From: DASYDU01 sp031403315
GTDB lineage: Bacteria; Planctomycetota; Planctomycetia; Pirellulales; Lacipirellulaceae
Reading direction: 5' to 3'
DNA length: 28,571 bases
Assembly (NCBI GenBank): GCA_031403315.1
Contig: JANNTD010000395.1
Span: 1 to 28,571 of the forward strand
The translations under genes and the position numbers were made by a program. The notes below the pieces were generated by a model, which was not told where the DNA came from, made no database searches, and worked only from the letters and a program-made list of their open reading frames with translations. Each line of letters opens with the position of its first letter. The stretch's first letter is position 1. Of this stretch, positions 8,785 to 16,088 are shown piece after piece.

Positions 8785-10164
8785 TCAGCGGAATGCGCGG
8801 GGGCAACCAGCACAAAGCGCGACGCCAACGAGCAGCAGGGCGGCCCAAGCTGGTTCGGGCACCGCCAGATGGGAGGGCGAGGCTCCTGCCGAGCCGCCGC
8901 CACCGGCGCCAAAATTCGCCTTCCAGTCGGCGTAATCGGCTTCGTCGTAGAGTGTGCCGAAGCCGTCCCGCCAGACGGTGTAGTCCGACGCGTCGACGAG
9001 GCCGTCGGCGTTGAAGTCGCCGGGTGCTGGCAGGAACTCCTCGAACACAGTGGCCGCGTCGTTCAGATTGCCATTCTGATCGAACAAGCTATAGCGGCCA
9101 TTTTGCCAAACGTTGAGACCCGTGGTGGGCCGGGCTTCCGCGTACCACCAAAACACACCCATTCCCAAACCGTTCGGAACATTCTCGAGCGCGTCGACAA
9201 GCGCCTGAAGATACGCCTGCTGCCCAGCCTCGGTGACCGGAAAGCCGAGATTTTGTTCGCTCGACGTCGGGTTGCGCGACGGAAAGCCGGCCTCGGCAAT
9301 CACGACCGGTTTGCCGTAAGTGTTAGCGGAATTGGTGAGGTTTTGTTGGACGCCTGCGATGCCGCCCGTGTGATAGATCGGATAATAGCTGTAGCCAAGA
9401 ACATCGGGATCGGTGCCATTGGCTACCAGCCTGGGCAGCAGCCGGTCGAAGTAATAGGACGTGGTATTCCATTTCGAGCCTTGGTCGTGATGGATCATGA
9501 CGAGCGGCTCGTCACCAGGACCCGCGCCGTCGCGAGCGCCCTGGATGCCGGCCGAGAGCAGGCCGGCGAGATTGTCGAATTCCTGTGCTTCGGGCAGGTC
9601 GGCGCGCCAGAGCCGCCCTTCGTCCCACAAGAGACCGCTGGCGATTTCATTGCCAATTTGCACCATGTCCGGCAGCACGCCGGCGGCCTTGAAGGATTCG
9701 ATCGTTTGCTTTGTGTAGTCGTAGACTTGCTGCTCTAGTTGGCTGGCGCTAAGCGATTCCCACGCTTCCGGTTTCCACTGGTGGCCCGGGTCGGCCCAAG
9801 TGTCGGAATAGTGGAAATCAAGCAGGATTTTTCCGCCGGCCAGCTTCACGCGATTTGCCAATTCGATGTTGTACGCAACATCTTGTGCGACAAACGCATC
9901 GAAGCCACCGTTGTAATTGTTTTCGAATTGCGGATTGACGAACTGACGGAGCCGAAAATAGTTCGTGCCATGGTCGGAAAGAATGTCGATCGCGTCGCCG
10001 ATCTGTCCGTTGTCGCGGTAGACCGCGCCGTTGTCCTCATGCACGAGAAGCGAGGAAATGTCGGCCCCAGCCATGAACGGCGCGGCGCCCGCCGGCACGG
10101 CGGCAAGAGCTACGGCGAGGAGAGCCAACCGCGCGCACGACACGAGTCTTTCCGCCTCCAACAT
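8785..10164 (-). CDS. GH53 arabinogalactan endo-beta-1,4-galactanase with dockerin and PEP-CTERM
   Basis: This 459-aa predicted enzyme cleaves beta-1,4-galactan, as family 53 enzymes do. The ATG at 10164 has GGAGGA five to six bases upstream; an in-frame GTG at 10185 is less likely. After the signal peptide (cleavage near PAGAAPF), the TIM-barrel shows GADISSLL, NYFRLR, DFHYSDTWADPGHQWKP, the acid/base Glu173 in QIGNE and the nucleophile Glu291 in VIAEAGFP, followed by FWWYAE. A dockerin (GDFNADGLVDASDYTVWRDG plus a weaker second half) spans about 381-420, then VPEP (435-438), a hydrophobic stretch and an Arg-containing end, the exosortase sorting signal. So it is an exported, probably surface-anchored enzyme. 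It lies 60 bp behind the FecR-LamG gene on the same strand and may share its operon. Confidence 0.93.
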   Translation of the reverse strand: MLEAERLVSCARLALLAVALAAVPAGAAPFMAGADISSLLVHEDNGAVYRDNGQIGDAIDILSDHGTNYFRLRQFVNPQFENNYNGGFDAFVAQDVAYNIELANRVKLAGGKILLDFHYSDTWADPGHQWKPEAWESLSASQLEQQVYDYTKQTIESFKAAGVLPDMVQIGNEIASGLLWDEGRLWRADLPEAQEFDNLAGLLSAGIQGARDGAGPGDEPLVMIHHDQGSKWNTTSYYFDRLLPRLVANGTDPDVLGYSYYPIYHTGGIAGVQQNLTNSANTYGKPVVIAEAGFPSRNPTSSEQNLGFPVTEAGQQAYLQALVDALENVPNGLGMGVFWWYAEARPTTGLNVWQNGRYSLFDQNGNLNDAATVFEEFLPAPGDFNADGLVDASDYTVWRDGFGTLYDEADYADWKANFGAGGGGSAGASPSHLAVPEPAWAALLLVGVALCAGCPRAFR

Positions 10165-10224
10165 TGCCGTCCTCCGCTGCTCCACAATCGCCGAATACGC
10201 TACCGACGAGCGGCCCCCCTCAGA

Positions 10225-11970
10225 TCACTCGTCGAGCTCGATCGCATACTTGTCGGCCAAGTACTTGGTGGTCTGGGTCAATTCGTCGGGCGCCAGCGCC
10301 TTGTTGAAGATCAGCATCTCGGCCAGGTCGCCGCCAAAGTACAGTTCCATCCAGGCATGTCGACCGATGATCTTCCGCGACGTGATTCCCTGTGGCGCGA
10401 AGGCTCGCGCCTCGCCGTACTTCCGGCCATTGACCATCAGGTACGATTTGCCGTGCTCGTATTCGTAGTCGTACACATAAGCGACGACGACCGGCGTCTC
10501 CGGCCCCACCGGCGCCGCATCGACGCGCCCCGACTCGACGGTGGCGCTGCCGATGAACCCGGCGAACACTTGCCCCGTGAGCAGCGAGGGCTTGAACTCC
10601 TGATCCAGCAGCGGCTCGCCGATCTGCAGCACGCCGGGCTTCGAGGTATCGCTCAAATACCGGTTCGGAGGCCCGTCGTAATTGATTACCTGTCCGCCCC
10701 ACTTGCGGTCCTTGCGAAACGCGTGTGGCCCGAACTGGCAGACGAACATCACGGTCTGATCGTCGGTCGTCTCGAGCGGCGTGGTCAGCAAGTAGTCCGA
10801 CTCGCCGTCGAAACGAATCGCCGGCCGGCCGTTGATCCCGTCTTTCACCAACAGCGGCCGGGCTTTTTCGTCGACCTGGATCGCATCTTCGCCCGAGGCG
10901 TTGTCGCCGTACACGATGTCTTGCCAAGAGATGACGCGATGGGCGGCGTCGGTGGTCACGGCTACGTCGGCTGAGAGCCACAGCGCGAGCTTGTCTTCGG
11001 TGAGGTGTCCGGCCTCGACATCGGCGGCCCGCCGCATGGCGATCAGCCGCGCGAATTGCTCCTGGTTCATGGCGATGTCGCTGGGTTGCCCGGCGGCCGC
11101 GCCGAACTCCATCGCCTTGTTCGCCGTCACGTGAATCACTTCATTCCGCTGGCCGGCTTGTTGTTTGCTCGGCTCGCTGCAGAGCACTTCCCCTTCAAAC
11201 ACGTGTAACTCAGTGCGACCATTCTCGCCCACTTCGACGCCGAAAGACGTGCCGAGGTCGACCAAATCCACCTTTGGCGAGAGGATCGCGAATGAGAACG
11301 CGCGGCGCGGCACGTTGGCCGTAATTCGACCCGATGCGAGGTAGCCGACCATCGGGCTCTGCAACCAGAAGTCGCATGGCCCCTGCAACACGACTTCCGC
11401 ACCGCAATCGTATGTGATTTTTGCCATGCCCGAGACTAACGCGACCTGGTCGCCGACGTGCAGCAACTGTCCATGGTGCAGCGCCGGGGCACCCTTGGCC
11501 CACACGCCGTCGACGATCTGCGTCAGCGTCGCCGCAATCACCAGCTCACTCGTCGTCGGCTCGGTCACAGTTTTGGCCACGGTGGGATCTGCGGTCTGCG
11601 GCTCCGACCTGTCCACCCACAGCCAGGCGCCGACCGACAACAAAGCCCCGGCGATCGTGGCCCACGCGAACATCCGCCTGCCGCCACCACTTCCGCCACC
11701 ACTTCCGCCGCTACTCCGCTCGCGTCGCTCGCGAAACGCCTCCTTTGGCAAACTCGGCGAGCTGGTCGCAAACTGGTCCATCAATAGGTGCAGTTTGCTC
11801 TCGGTGAGCAGGTCGGCGATTTGCCGATGCGCAAGGCACCAGCGCGCAAAATGTTCGGCAAATTGCTCGTCGGCCGCGAGCGTCGCTTCCAGCGTCGCCA
11901 TGTCGGCAGCCTCGGCCGAGCCGTCGAGATAGCGGCTCAGCAGGCGATCGAGTTCGGGATACTCAGACAT
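10225..11970 (-). CDS. FecR-LamG single-pass membrane protein, partner of an ECF sigma factor
   Basis: The product is 581 aa from the ATG at 11970, which overlaps the sigma-factor stop by one base (TGATG), implying translational coupling. Residues 1-80 form a short helical cytoplasmic domain (LLSRYLDGSAEAADMATLEA), as in sigma-linked proteins of Planctomycetes. A Gly/Ser linker and a transmembrane helix (about 101-118) follow. The periplasmic part has a FecR domain (about 150-285; GDQVALVSGMAKITYDCGAEVVLQGPC, DLGTSFGVEV, HVFEGEV) and a concanavalin/LamG domain (about 325-575; GRPAIRFDGESDYL, GGDLAEMLIFNKAL). By analogy it is an anti-sigma or sensor protein that may read a polysaccharide through LamG; no zinc HxxxCxxC motif is seen. 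Its ligand and mode of action are inference. Confidence 0.88.
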   Translation of the reverse strand: MSEYPELDRLLSRYLDGSAEAADMATLEATLAADEQFAEHFARWCLAHRQIADLLTESKLHLLMDQFATSSPSLPKEAFRERRERSSGGSGGGSGGGRRMFAWATIAGALLSVGAWLWVDRSEPQTADPTVAKTVTEPTTSELVIAATLTQIVDGVWAKGAPALHHGQLLHVGDQVALVSGMAKITYDCGAEVVLQGPCDFWLQSPMVGYLASGRITANVPRRAFSFAILSPKVDLVDLGTSFGVEVGENGRTELHVFEGEVLCSEPSKQQAGQRNEVIHVTANKAMEFGAAAGQPSDIAMNQEQFARLIAMRRAADVEAGHLTEDKLALWLSADVAVTTDAAHRVISWQDIVYGDNASGEDAIQVDEKARPLLVKDGINGRPAIRFDGESDYLLTTPLETTDDQTVMFVCQFGPHAFRKDRKWGGQVINYDGPPNRYLSDTSKPGVLQIGEPLLDQEFKPSLLTGQVFAGFIGSATVESGRVDAAPVGPETPVVVAYVYDYEYEHGKSYLMVNGRKYGEARAFAPQGITSRKIIGRHAWMELYFGGDLAEMLIFNKALAPDELTQTTKYLADKYAIELDE

Positions 11971-12518
11971 CACGAGGCCTCGCTTTGGGCCAATTGTTTT
12001 TGAATGCACCCGTACAACACGCTGCGAATCCGGTGCAGCATCACCGACACACCGTCGCTCGACATGCCCAAATGCTGGGCGATCTCGCCAACCTTCGCGT
12101 TTTCGCCGTACCTCATCTCCAACACGCGCCGCCGCCGGCCCTCGATTCGTTCGAGGCACGCCCGCAGCGCGATGCGACGGTCCTCGGCTTCGTGCTCCAC
12201 TCGCTCGAGCGCACTTCCCAACTGCGTAAGCGCCGCCTCGCTCAAAACCAGCCGATCCCGCGACCGGCTGCGGTAGTACTTTAGCAACCGATTCCGTGCG
12301 ATCCCCAACGCCCACGACGTGAACGACCGCTGGCGATCGTATTCGTCAAACTTCTCGGCCACGACCTGGGCCACCTCTTGGACCAAGTCCTCGGCGTGGT
12401 GAGCGTCGATCACGTTGGCCGTGAGGTAGGCGGAAATAGCCGACTGCGACTGAACCCACAACCGGGCCAGCTCGCGCATCGAGTCGGTATCGAGATCGCG
12501 ACGTGAATCTCCGTCCAT
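11970..12518 (-). CDS. ECF sigma-70 factor, Rhodopirellula/Verrucomicrobium type
   Basis: The product is 182 aa from the ATG at 12518; its ribosome site is weak (CAGG) and an in-frame TTG at 12569 would add 17 residues. Region 2 covers about 18-85 (EDLVQEVAQVVAEKFDEYDRQ, FTSWALGIARNRLLKYYR). Region 4 covers about 118-172, with the helix-turn-helix VGEIAQHLGMSSDGVSVMLHR. There is no C-terminal extension, so it is of the small ECF type that directs RNA polymerase to a limited set of promoters. It is coupled to the FecR-LamG gene by a one-base overlap, and the GH53 galactanase follows. A signal-responsive sigma/FecR pair controlling surface or carbohydrate genes is the likely role. Target promoters cannot be read from this window. 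Confidence 0.92.
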   Translation of the reverse strand: MDGDSRRDLDTDSMRELARLWVQSQSAISAYLTANVIDAHHAEDLVQEVAQVVAEKFDEYDRQRSFTSWALGIARNRLLKYYRSRSRDRLVLSEAALTQLGSALERVEHEAEDRRIALRACLERIEGRRRRVLEMRYGENAKVGEIAQHLGMSSDGVSVMLHRIRSVLYGCIQKQLAQSEAS

Positions 12519-12710
12519 ACGCCTGAAATTCTGGAAGTCTGGAGCGGCTCCCGACCGAACACAAAGCAACCCAATAACTTGATTCCCCGCTCAGCTCGAT
12601 TCCTTACCCTTTATAGCTCCCCGAGTTAGATAATTCTCCGGCGTTTTTTGACACCGAAGAAGGTGCTCGAACCGCGGTCGAGTAGGCCCGAGTGTTCTCC
12701 GCGGGCCAAG

Positions 12711-13157
12711 TCAGCGACTCGTGAGGTCAAAGTCCGCCTGATTGCTGCCAGGCTTCACGTCGAAGGTCAGGCGGGAGGTGCCGACCGCCATGTACCGCTC
12801 TGGCACCAAGGGCTTAACATTTGGGTTCACAGAGGTAACGTCGGCAGGCCGACTGCCCTCTTCCGGAACGGACTGCTGGTATGCAATGATCGCAACACGA
12901 TGCTTTCCAATTACCGCTCCATCAGACTTGCCTAAAGTTCCCAAGTCAAAGCTCCCGTCCGTCTGGATCGTACCCGATGCGGCTCGGCCAGCGTCGGGGA
13001 CGAATCGTACCGTTCCCGTGGTCAATGGTTTACCATCAAGGCGAACGACGCCGTGCACGTACCCGACTTTAGCACTTCCGCCGCACCCGGCGATCGCAAG
13101 GATCGCATATAACGGCAGGCATCGCCATGTGCGGCGACGAGCTCTACAACTCGGCAT
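12711..13157 (-). CDS. small lipoprotein with carboxypeptidase-regulatory-like domain
   Basis: The product is 148 aa. The ATG at 13157 lies inside the end of the DUF1559 gene (overlap 13144-13157), which suggests coupled translation. The N-terminus (MPSCRARRRTWRCLPLYAIL) leads to a lipobox AIAGC with Cys25 as the lipidated residue. The mature part (VHGVVRLDGKPLTTGTVRFVPD, ASGTIQTDGSFDLGTL, GKHRVAII) is a beta-sandwich of the carboxypeptidase-regulatory type, very common in planctomycetes next to DUF1559 genes. The C-terminus (GTSRLTFDVKPGSNQADFDL) completes the fold. It is probably attached to the outer or cytoplasmic membrane; the function is unknown. Genes of this pair are usually multicopy in such genomes. 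Confidence 0.85.
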   Translation of the reverse strand: MPSCRARRRTWRCLPLYAILAIAGCGGSAKVGYVHGVVRLDGKPLTTGTVRFVPDAGRAASGTIQTDGSFDLGTLGKSDGAVIGKHRVAIIAYQQSVPEEGSRPADVTSVNPNVKPLVPERYMAVGTSRLTFDVKPGSNQADFDLTSR

Positions 13158-14223
13158 CGAAGACCTCTCCCGATGCACGACTCGCCATTGCCTTAAGCGC
13201 GGCCAGCTCGGTCGACTCGCTAAGAAATCGTGCCGACCCATCTGCGAACAGCACATTGCACCCGCCTGGGTGATTGCTGCCGAGGCTGACATCATGATAT
13301 GGCGTGGTACCCATCCCGGAGTCGTGCTCTGGCCACGTCTGCGGGAACGCGGCGGAATTAATCGGAAACGCAACATTCTTGCCATTGTATTTCCAGGAAG
13401 CGATGCCTCCCTGGTCCTCAGCTGCATGCCACGTCATGTTAATGCCCGCGTCCCAAGAAAACTCGCCGTACAACATCGTGTGACTGAGGCCATCAGTAAC
13501 TCTCTTGAAGCCGATATCGCTCTGGTAGTACAGTAGTCCGTTTGTGGCCATCCCGCCGCTACTCAGGACATTCAGGTCGCAGTTTGCCATGGTATAAGTA
13601 TTATCCGGATAAGTCAGGTTGCTGATCGATCCACCGCGTCCGCAACTTTCCGGTTTGGCACCGAAAATCGCCAAATAATGGCACCGCAACGGGCTCTCCT
13701 CGGAAAACGGAGACGATGCTACCAACGTCAAAATATCTGTCTGCTCGATAGGTGATTGGCTTGGGCATTTCAAGAACGGCAGCGGCGTTCTCTTGACAGC
13801 GGCGTCCGCTGGCAGCCAATTGCGCCAATGTCTCGACTTGTCAATTTGACTGAGTGTGGCGGCCTCTTCGATATATGGTAGTAAGAGCGATTGGCTACTC
13901 AGACCGTTCGTCAAGTTTGGATCGGCGGTCGGGTTGGGATTAGGATTGTCGGGTCTGGGCATCAGCTTGCCCCCGCCATGTCGGGGCAGATGCTTCATCG
14001 TATCATGATAGCCGTGCGCGGCGATGCCCAACTGTCGCAACCGGTTAATGCAATCCGTTCGTCGTGCCGCCTCACGAGCCGCTTGAATGGCCGGCAGCAG
14101 CAGCGCCACGAGGATGCCGATGATCGCGATCACCACGAGCAGCTCGACGAGTGTAAACGCGCGCCTGCCAAGCGATCGAACAATGTCCAAGCGGGAGCGC
14201 GAAGCTAATTCCATCTTGTGCAT
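13144..14223 (-). CDS. DUF1559 prepilin-like protein
   Basis: The product is 359 aa from the ATG at 14223, with AGGA 8 bases upstream. The N-terminus carries a type IV prepilin/pseudopilin leader: RRAFTLVELLVVIAIIGILV at 20-39, with the expected cleavage before Phe23 and the conserved Glu at +5 (Glu27). The rest is the DUF1559 (SBP_bac_10-like) domain, with the family end HPGGCNVLFADGSARFL. The residue before the cleavage site is Ala rather than the usual Gly, which peptidases tolerate in some cases. These proteins are among the largest families in Planctomycetes and are thought to form pseudopilus-like fibres. It overlaps the lipoprotein gene downstream. Confidence 0.93.
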   Translation of the reverse strand: MHKMELASRSRLDIVRSLGRRAFTLVELLVVIAIIGILVALLLPAIQAAREAARRTDCINRLRQLGIAAHGYHDTMKHLPRHGGGKLMPRPDNPNPNPTADPNLTNGLSSQSLLLPYIEEAATLSQIDKSRHWRNWLPADAAVKRTPLPFLKCPSQSPIEQTDILTLVASSPFSEESPLRCHYLAIFGAKPESCGRGGSISNLTYPDNTYTMANCDLNVLSSGGMATNGLLYYQSDIGFKRVTDGLSHTMLYGEFSWDAGINMTWHAAEDQGGIASWKYNGKNVAFPINSAAFPQTWPEHDSGMGTTPYHDVSLGSNHPGGCNVLFADGSARFLSESTELAALKAMASRASGEVFDAEL

Positions 14224-14559
14224 CGACGAAATCCTTTATCAAAAACCGACTCGGCGACTCACGCTCGATGGTTGAATCTCCCAGAGCCGGCAGACGCGAA
14301 ACGCCGACGATACCGCCCGAACGAATCAAAGCCTAGCGGGGTCGACGCCGCGCGCACGAATAGAGGCTTTCTTCCGCCTTTTTGCCGTTCCCTCTAATGC
14401 TTTCCCCGAACTCAGAGAATCTTAGCCAAAAATTGCTCTTCCTGCACCCAACCACCAGCTCTGGGGAACTGGGGAACTGGGGAACCGCGTACTTCTTTTT
14501 ATGGCAAATCCATACATTTTTACCGTAAGATGCGGCTAGGAATTGGTAAATACCCCACA

Positions 14560-14720
14560 GTTCGTGAATTTTTGTCTCGGCGCCAGGTACTTTGTAGGGT
14601 GCTGTGTCAGAGACGGCAGAAGGGTTGCAAGGGGGAGAATCCCTCTGGGCCCAAAAGGTGGCGGCCAAGCGCTGGCTGCCCGGGTGGCGGACCGGTCGGC
14701 CCCGAACGGGGCTCTTTTCT
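14560..14720 (+). ncRNA. possible structured RNA with terminator-like end
   Basis: Successive hairpins can be drawn by eye: GGGGGA-GAA-TCCCTC near 14632-14646, GCGGCC...GGCTGC near 14661-14679, and GCCCC-GAAC-GGGGC at 14699-14712 followed by TCTTTTCT. No riboswitch or known RNA consensus was recognised. It may be a small RNA or a leader of the PEP-CTERM gene starting at 14910. The boundaries are guesses. Confidence 0.25.
14698..14720 (+). terminator. rho-independent terminator candidate
   Basis: A 5-bp stem GCCCC/GGGGC (14699-14703 with 14708-14712) with loop GAAC is followed by TCTTTTCT. It lies about 190 bp before the PEP-CTERM gene, with no gene on the same strand upstream, so if real it ends a small RNA or acts as an attenuator. 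Confidence 0.45.
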
Positions 14721-14909
14721 CAAGTTCGGCTATTTCAAATTCGGCGCGGCGGCGTTCGCAATTCAGCATGATCGTATGACTTGAAGCTGCGGGTAGGTTG
14801 GACCCCGCTCAATTGGAATCCGGCAACTAACTAGCGGCGATCGCGCCTTCGAGCGCGACTTCGCTGTGCGGATCACTTAATCGTGAGGTGCCTAAACGTG
14901 AGGTGTTCG

Positions 14910-15980
14910 ATGCTGAAGCAAATTGGCTCAGCGGCGGTACTGGTGGCGGCGGTCGCCTTGTCCACCCTAACGGTGGCTACGCCGGCTGCGGCTCAGGTGT
15001 CCTTGTATCACGTGGATTTCAAGCCAGCCGATGTAATTGCCGGTGGGGGCATCGGTCCTACTAATTATGCGATGACCGACTTCGGCTGGGACGCCACGCA
15101 TGGCCAGGCGGGGGCACCCGGTGTCTACTTCCCCAACGTCCCGGGACTATTGGCAGAAGACCCAACCAATCGAGCCTTTGTCTATTTGTTCGGGGCAAAT
15201 CCGCAGACCTCGTCGACCTTCACCTCCAGCAATGCCATCACGGGTTCAACCGTGGGCTCAACTTTCCCGGCGGGTGGGATCGATCCGACGGCCCCGGCCA
15301 ACGCTGGCCTGGGCTTCAGTTGGTCGCAGCACCTCGAAAACACCGCCGGCGGCAGCCCGGTCCATGTGCGGCTCGCCGTGCAAACGGCGGCCGGCAGTTG
15401 GTATGTCTCGAACGGCGTTTTTGATACGGGCACGGTCGGGGCGGGTTCCCAAGGCAATTTTGATCCGCAAGTCCTGACGTACAACCCCGCGAAGGCAAAC
15501 TGGCTCGACCTCACGATCGGTGCGGCACCCATCGACGGTGTCACAATCGGCGCTCAGCCTGCCGTTAACTTGACGGGCAACCTCACGGGCATCGGGTTTG
15601 TCGCTTCGTTTGTCTCGACCGCGTCATCGACGGTCCACATCGATTTCGTCGATGTCGGCATTCCGCCGGTCCCCGGCGACGTGACGGGCGACAGAATCGT
15701 TAGCATTGTCGACTACGGCATTATCAAAGCTAACTTCGGCGCCAATGTCGCGTCACGAGTTCTCGGCGACGTTACGGGCGACGGGGTTGTCAACCTGTTC
15801 GACTTTGCCCAATGGAAGGACAACTTCCCGTTTCCAGGTGGCGGGGACGGCAGCATGGCCTTTTTCAATGGACTCCTAGCGCAAGTGCCGGAGCCTTCCA
15901 GCGCGGCGTTGATGACCCTGGCGCTGCCACTTGGCTTGGGAATGCGGCGCTGGCGAAGTGGCACGAAGACGACCCGCTAG
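14910..15980 (+). CDS. PEP-CTERM protein with dockerin repeats
   Basis: The product is 356 aa. I chose the ATG at 14910 because GAGGTG lies six bases upstream and a clean signal peptide follows (MLKQIGSAAVLVAAVALSTL, cleavage near PAAAQ). A GTG at 14883 is the first codon of the open frame. The middle is a beta-rich domain (VHVRLAVQTAAGSWYVSNGV, VLTYNPAKANWLDLTIG, LTGIGFVASFV, HIDFVDVGI) that matches the product of the gene at 18233. A dockerin-like pair (GDVTGDRIVSIVDYGIIKANFG, GDVTGDGVVNLFDFAQWKDNF) covers about 254-309. The end has VPEP, a hydrophobic stretch and Arg residues, the exosortase signal. Exported and probably surface-attached; the ligand is unknown. Confidence 0.85.
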   Translation: MLKQIGSAAVLVAAVALSTLTVATPAAAQVSLYHVDFKPADVIAGGGIGPTNYAMTDFGWDATHGQAGAPGVYFPNVPGLLAEDPTNRAFVYLFGANPQTSSTFTSSNAITGSTVGSTFPAGGIDPTAPANAGLGFSWSQHLENTAGGSPVHVRLAVQTAAGSWYVSNGVFDTGTVGAGSQGNFDPQVLTYNPAKANWLDLTIGAAPIDGVTIGAQPAVNLTGNLTGIGFVASFVSTASSTVHIDFVDVGIPPVPGDVTGDRIVSIVDYGIIKANFGANVASRVLGDVTGDGVVNLFDFAQWKDNFPFPGGGDGSMAFFNGLLAQVPEPSSAALMTLALPLGLGMRRWRSGTKTTR

Positions 15981-16088
15981 GTCTAGGCCTCGAGGATTCC
16001 TTGATCCTTAGGCGACTCCGGCAGTAATGCAACAAACTTTTCTCGTCAGCTCCACGTTTTGCGAAACCACATTCAAGAGAGACTACTA

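Larger units (their letters stand above)
14224..14909. other. spacer between divergent genes, no protein gene seen
   Basis: The region contains three head-to-tail GGGGAACT/C octamers (14463-14486), a possible structured RNA ending in a terminator-like hairpin (14560-14720, listed separately), and two CGTGAGGTG copies (14882-14890, 14897-14905) just before the next gene, of which the second acts as ribosome site. Short open frames here overlap in several frames and look non-coding. Confidence 0.5.

Noticed and set aside
9739..10974. 411-codon plus-strand open frame
   Set aside because: It is antisense across the GH53 and FecR-LamG genes, which have intact family motifs, and it spans their intergenic gap.
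14463..14486. GGGGAACT triplet repeat as a regulatory site
   Set aside because: It is probably simple slippage of an octamer in spacer DNA, with no placement relative to a promoter.
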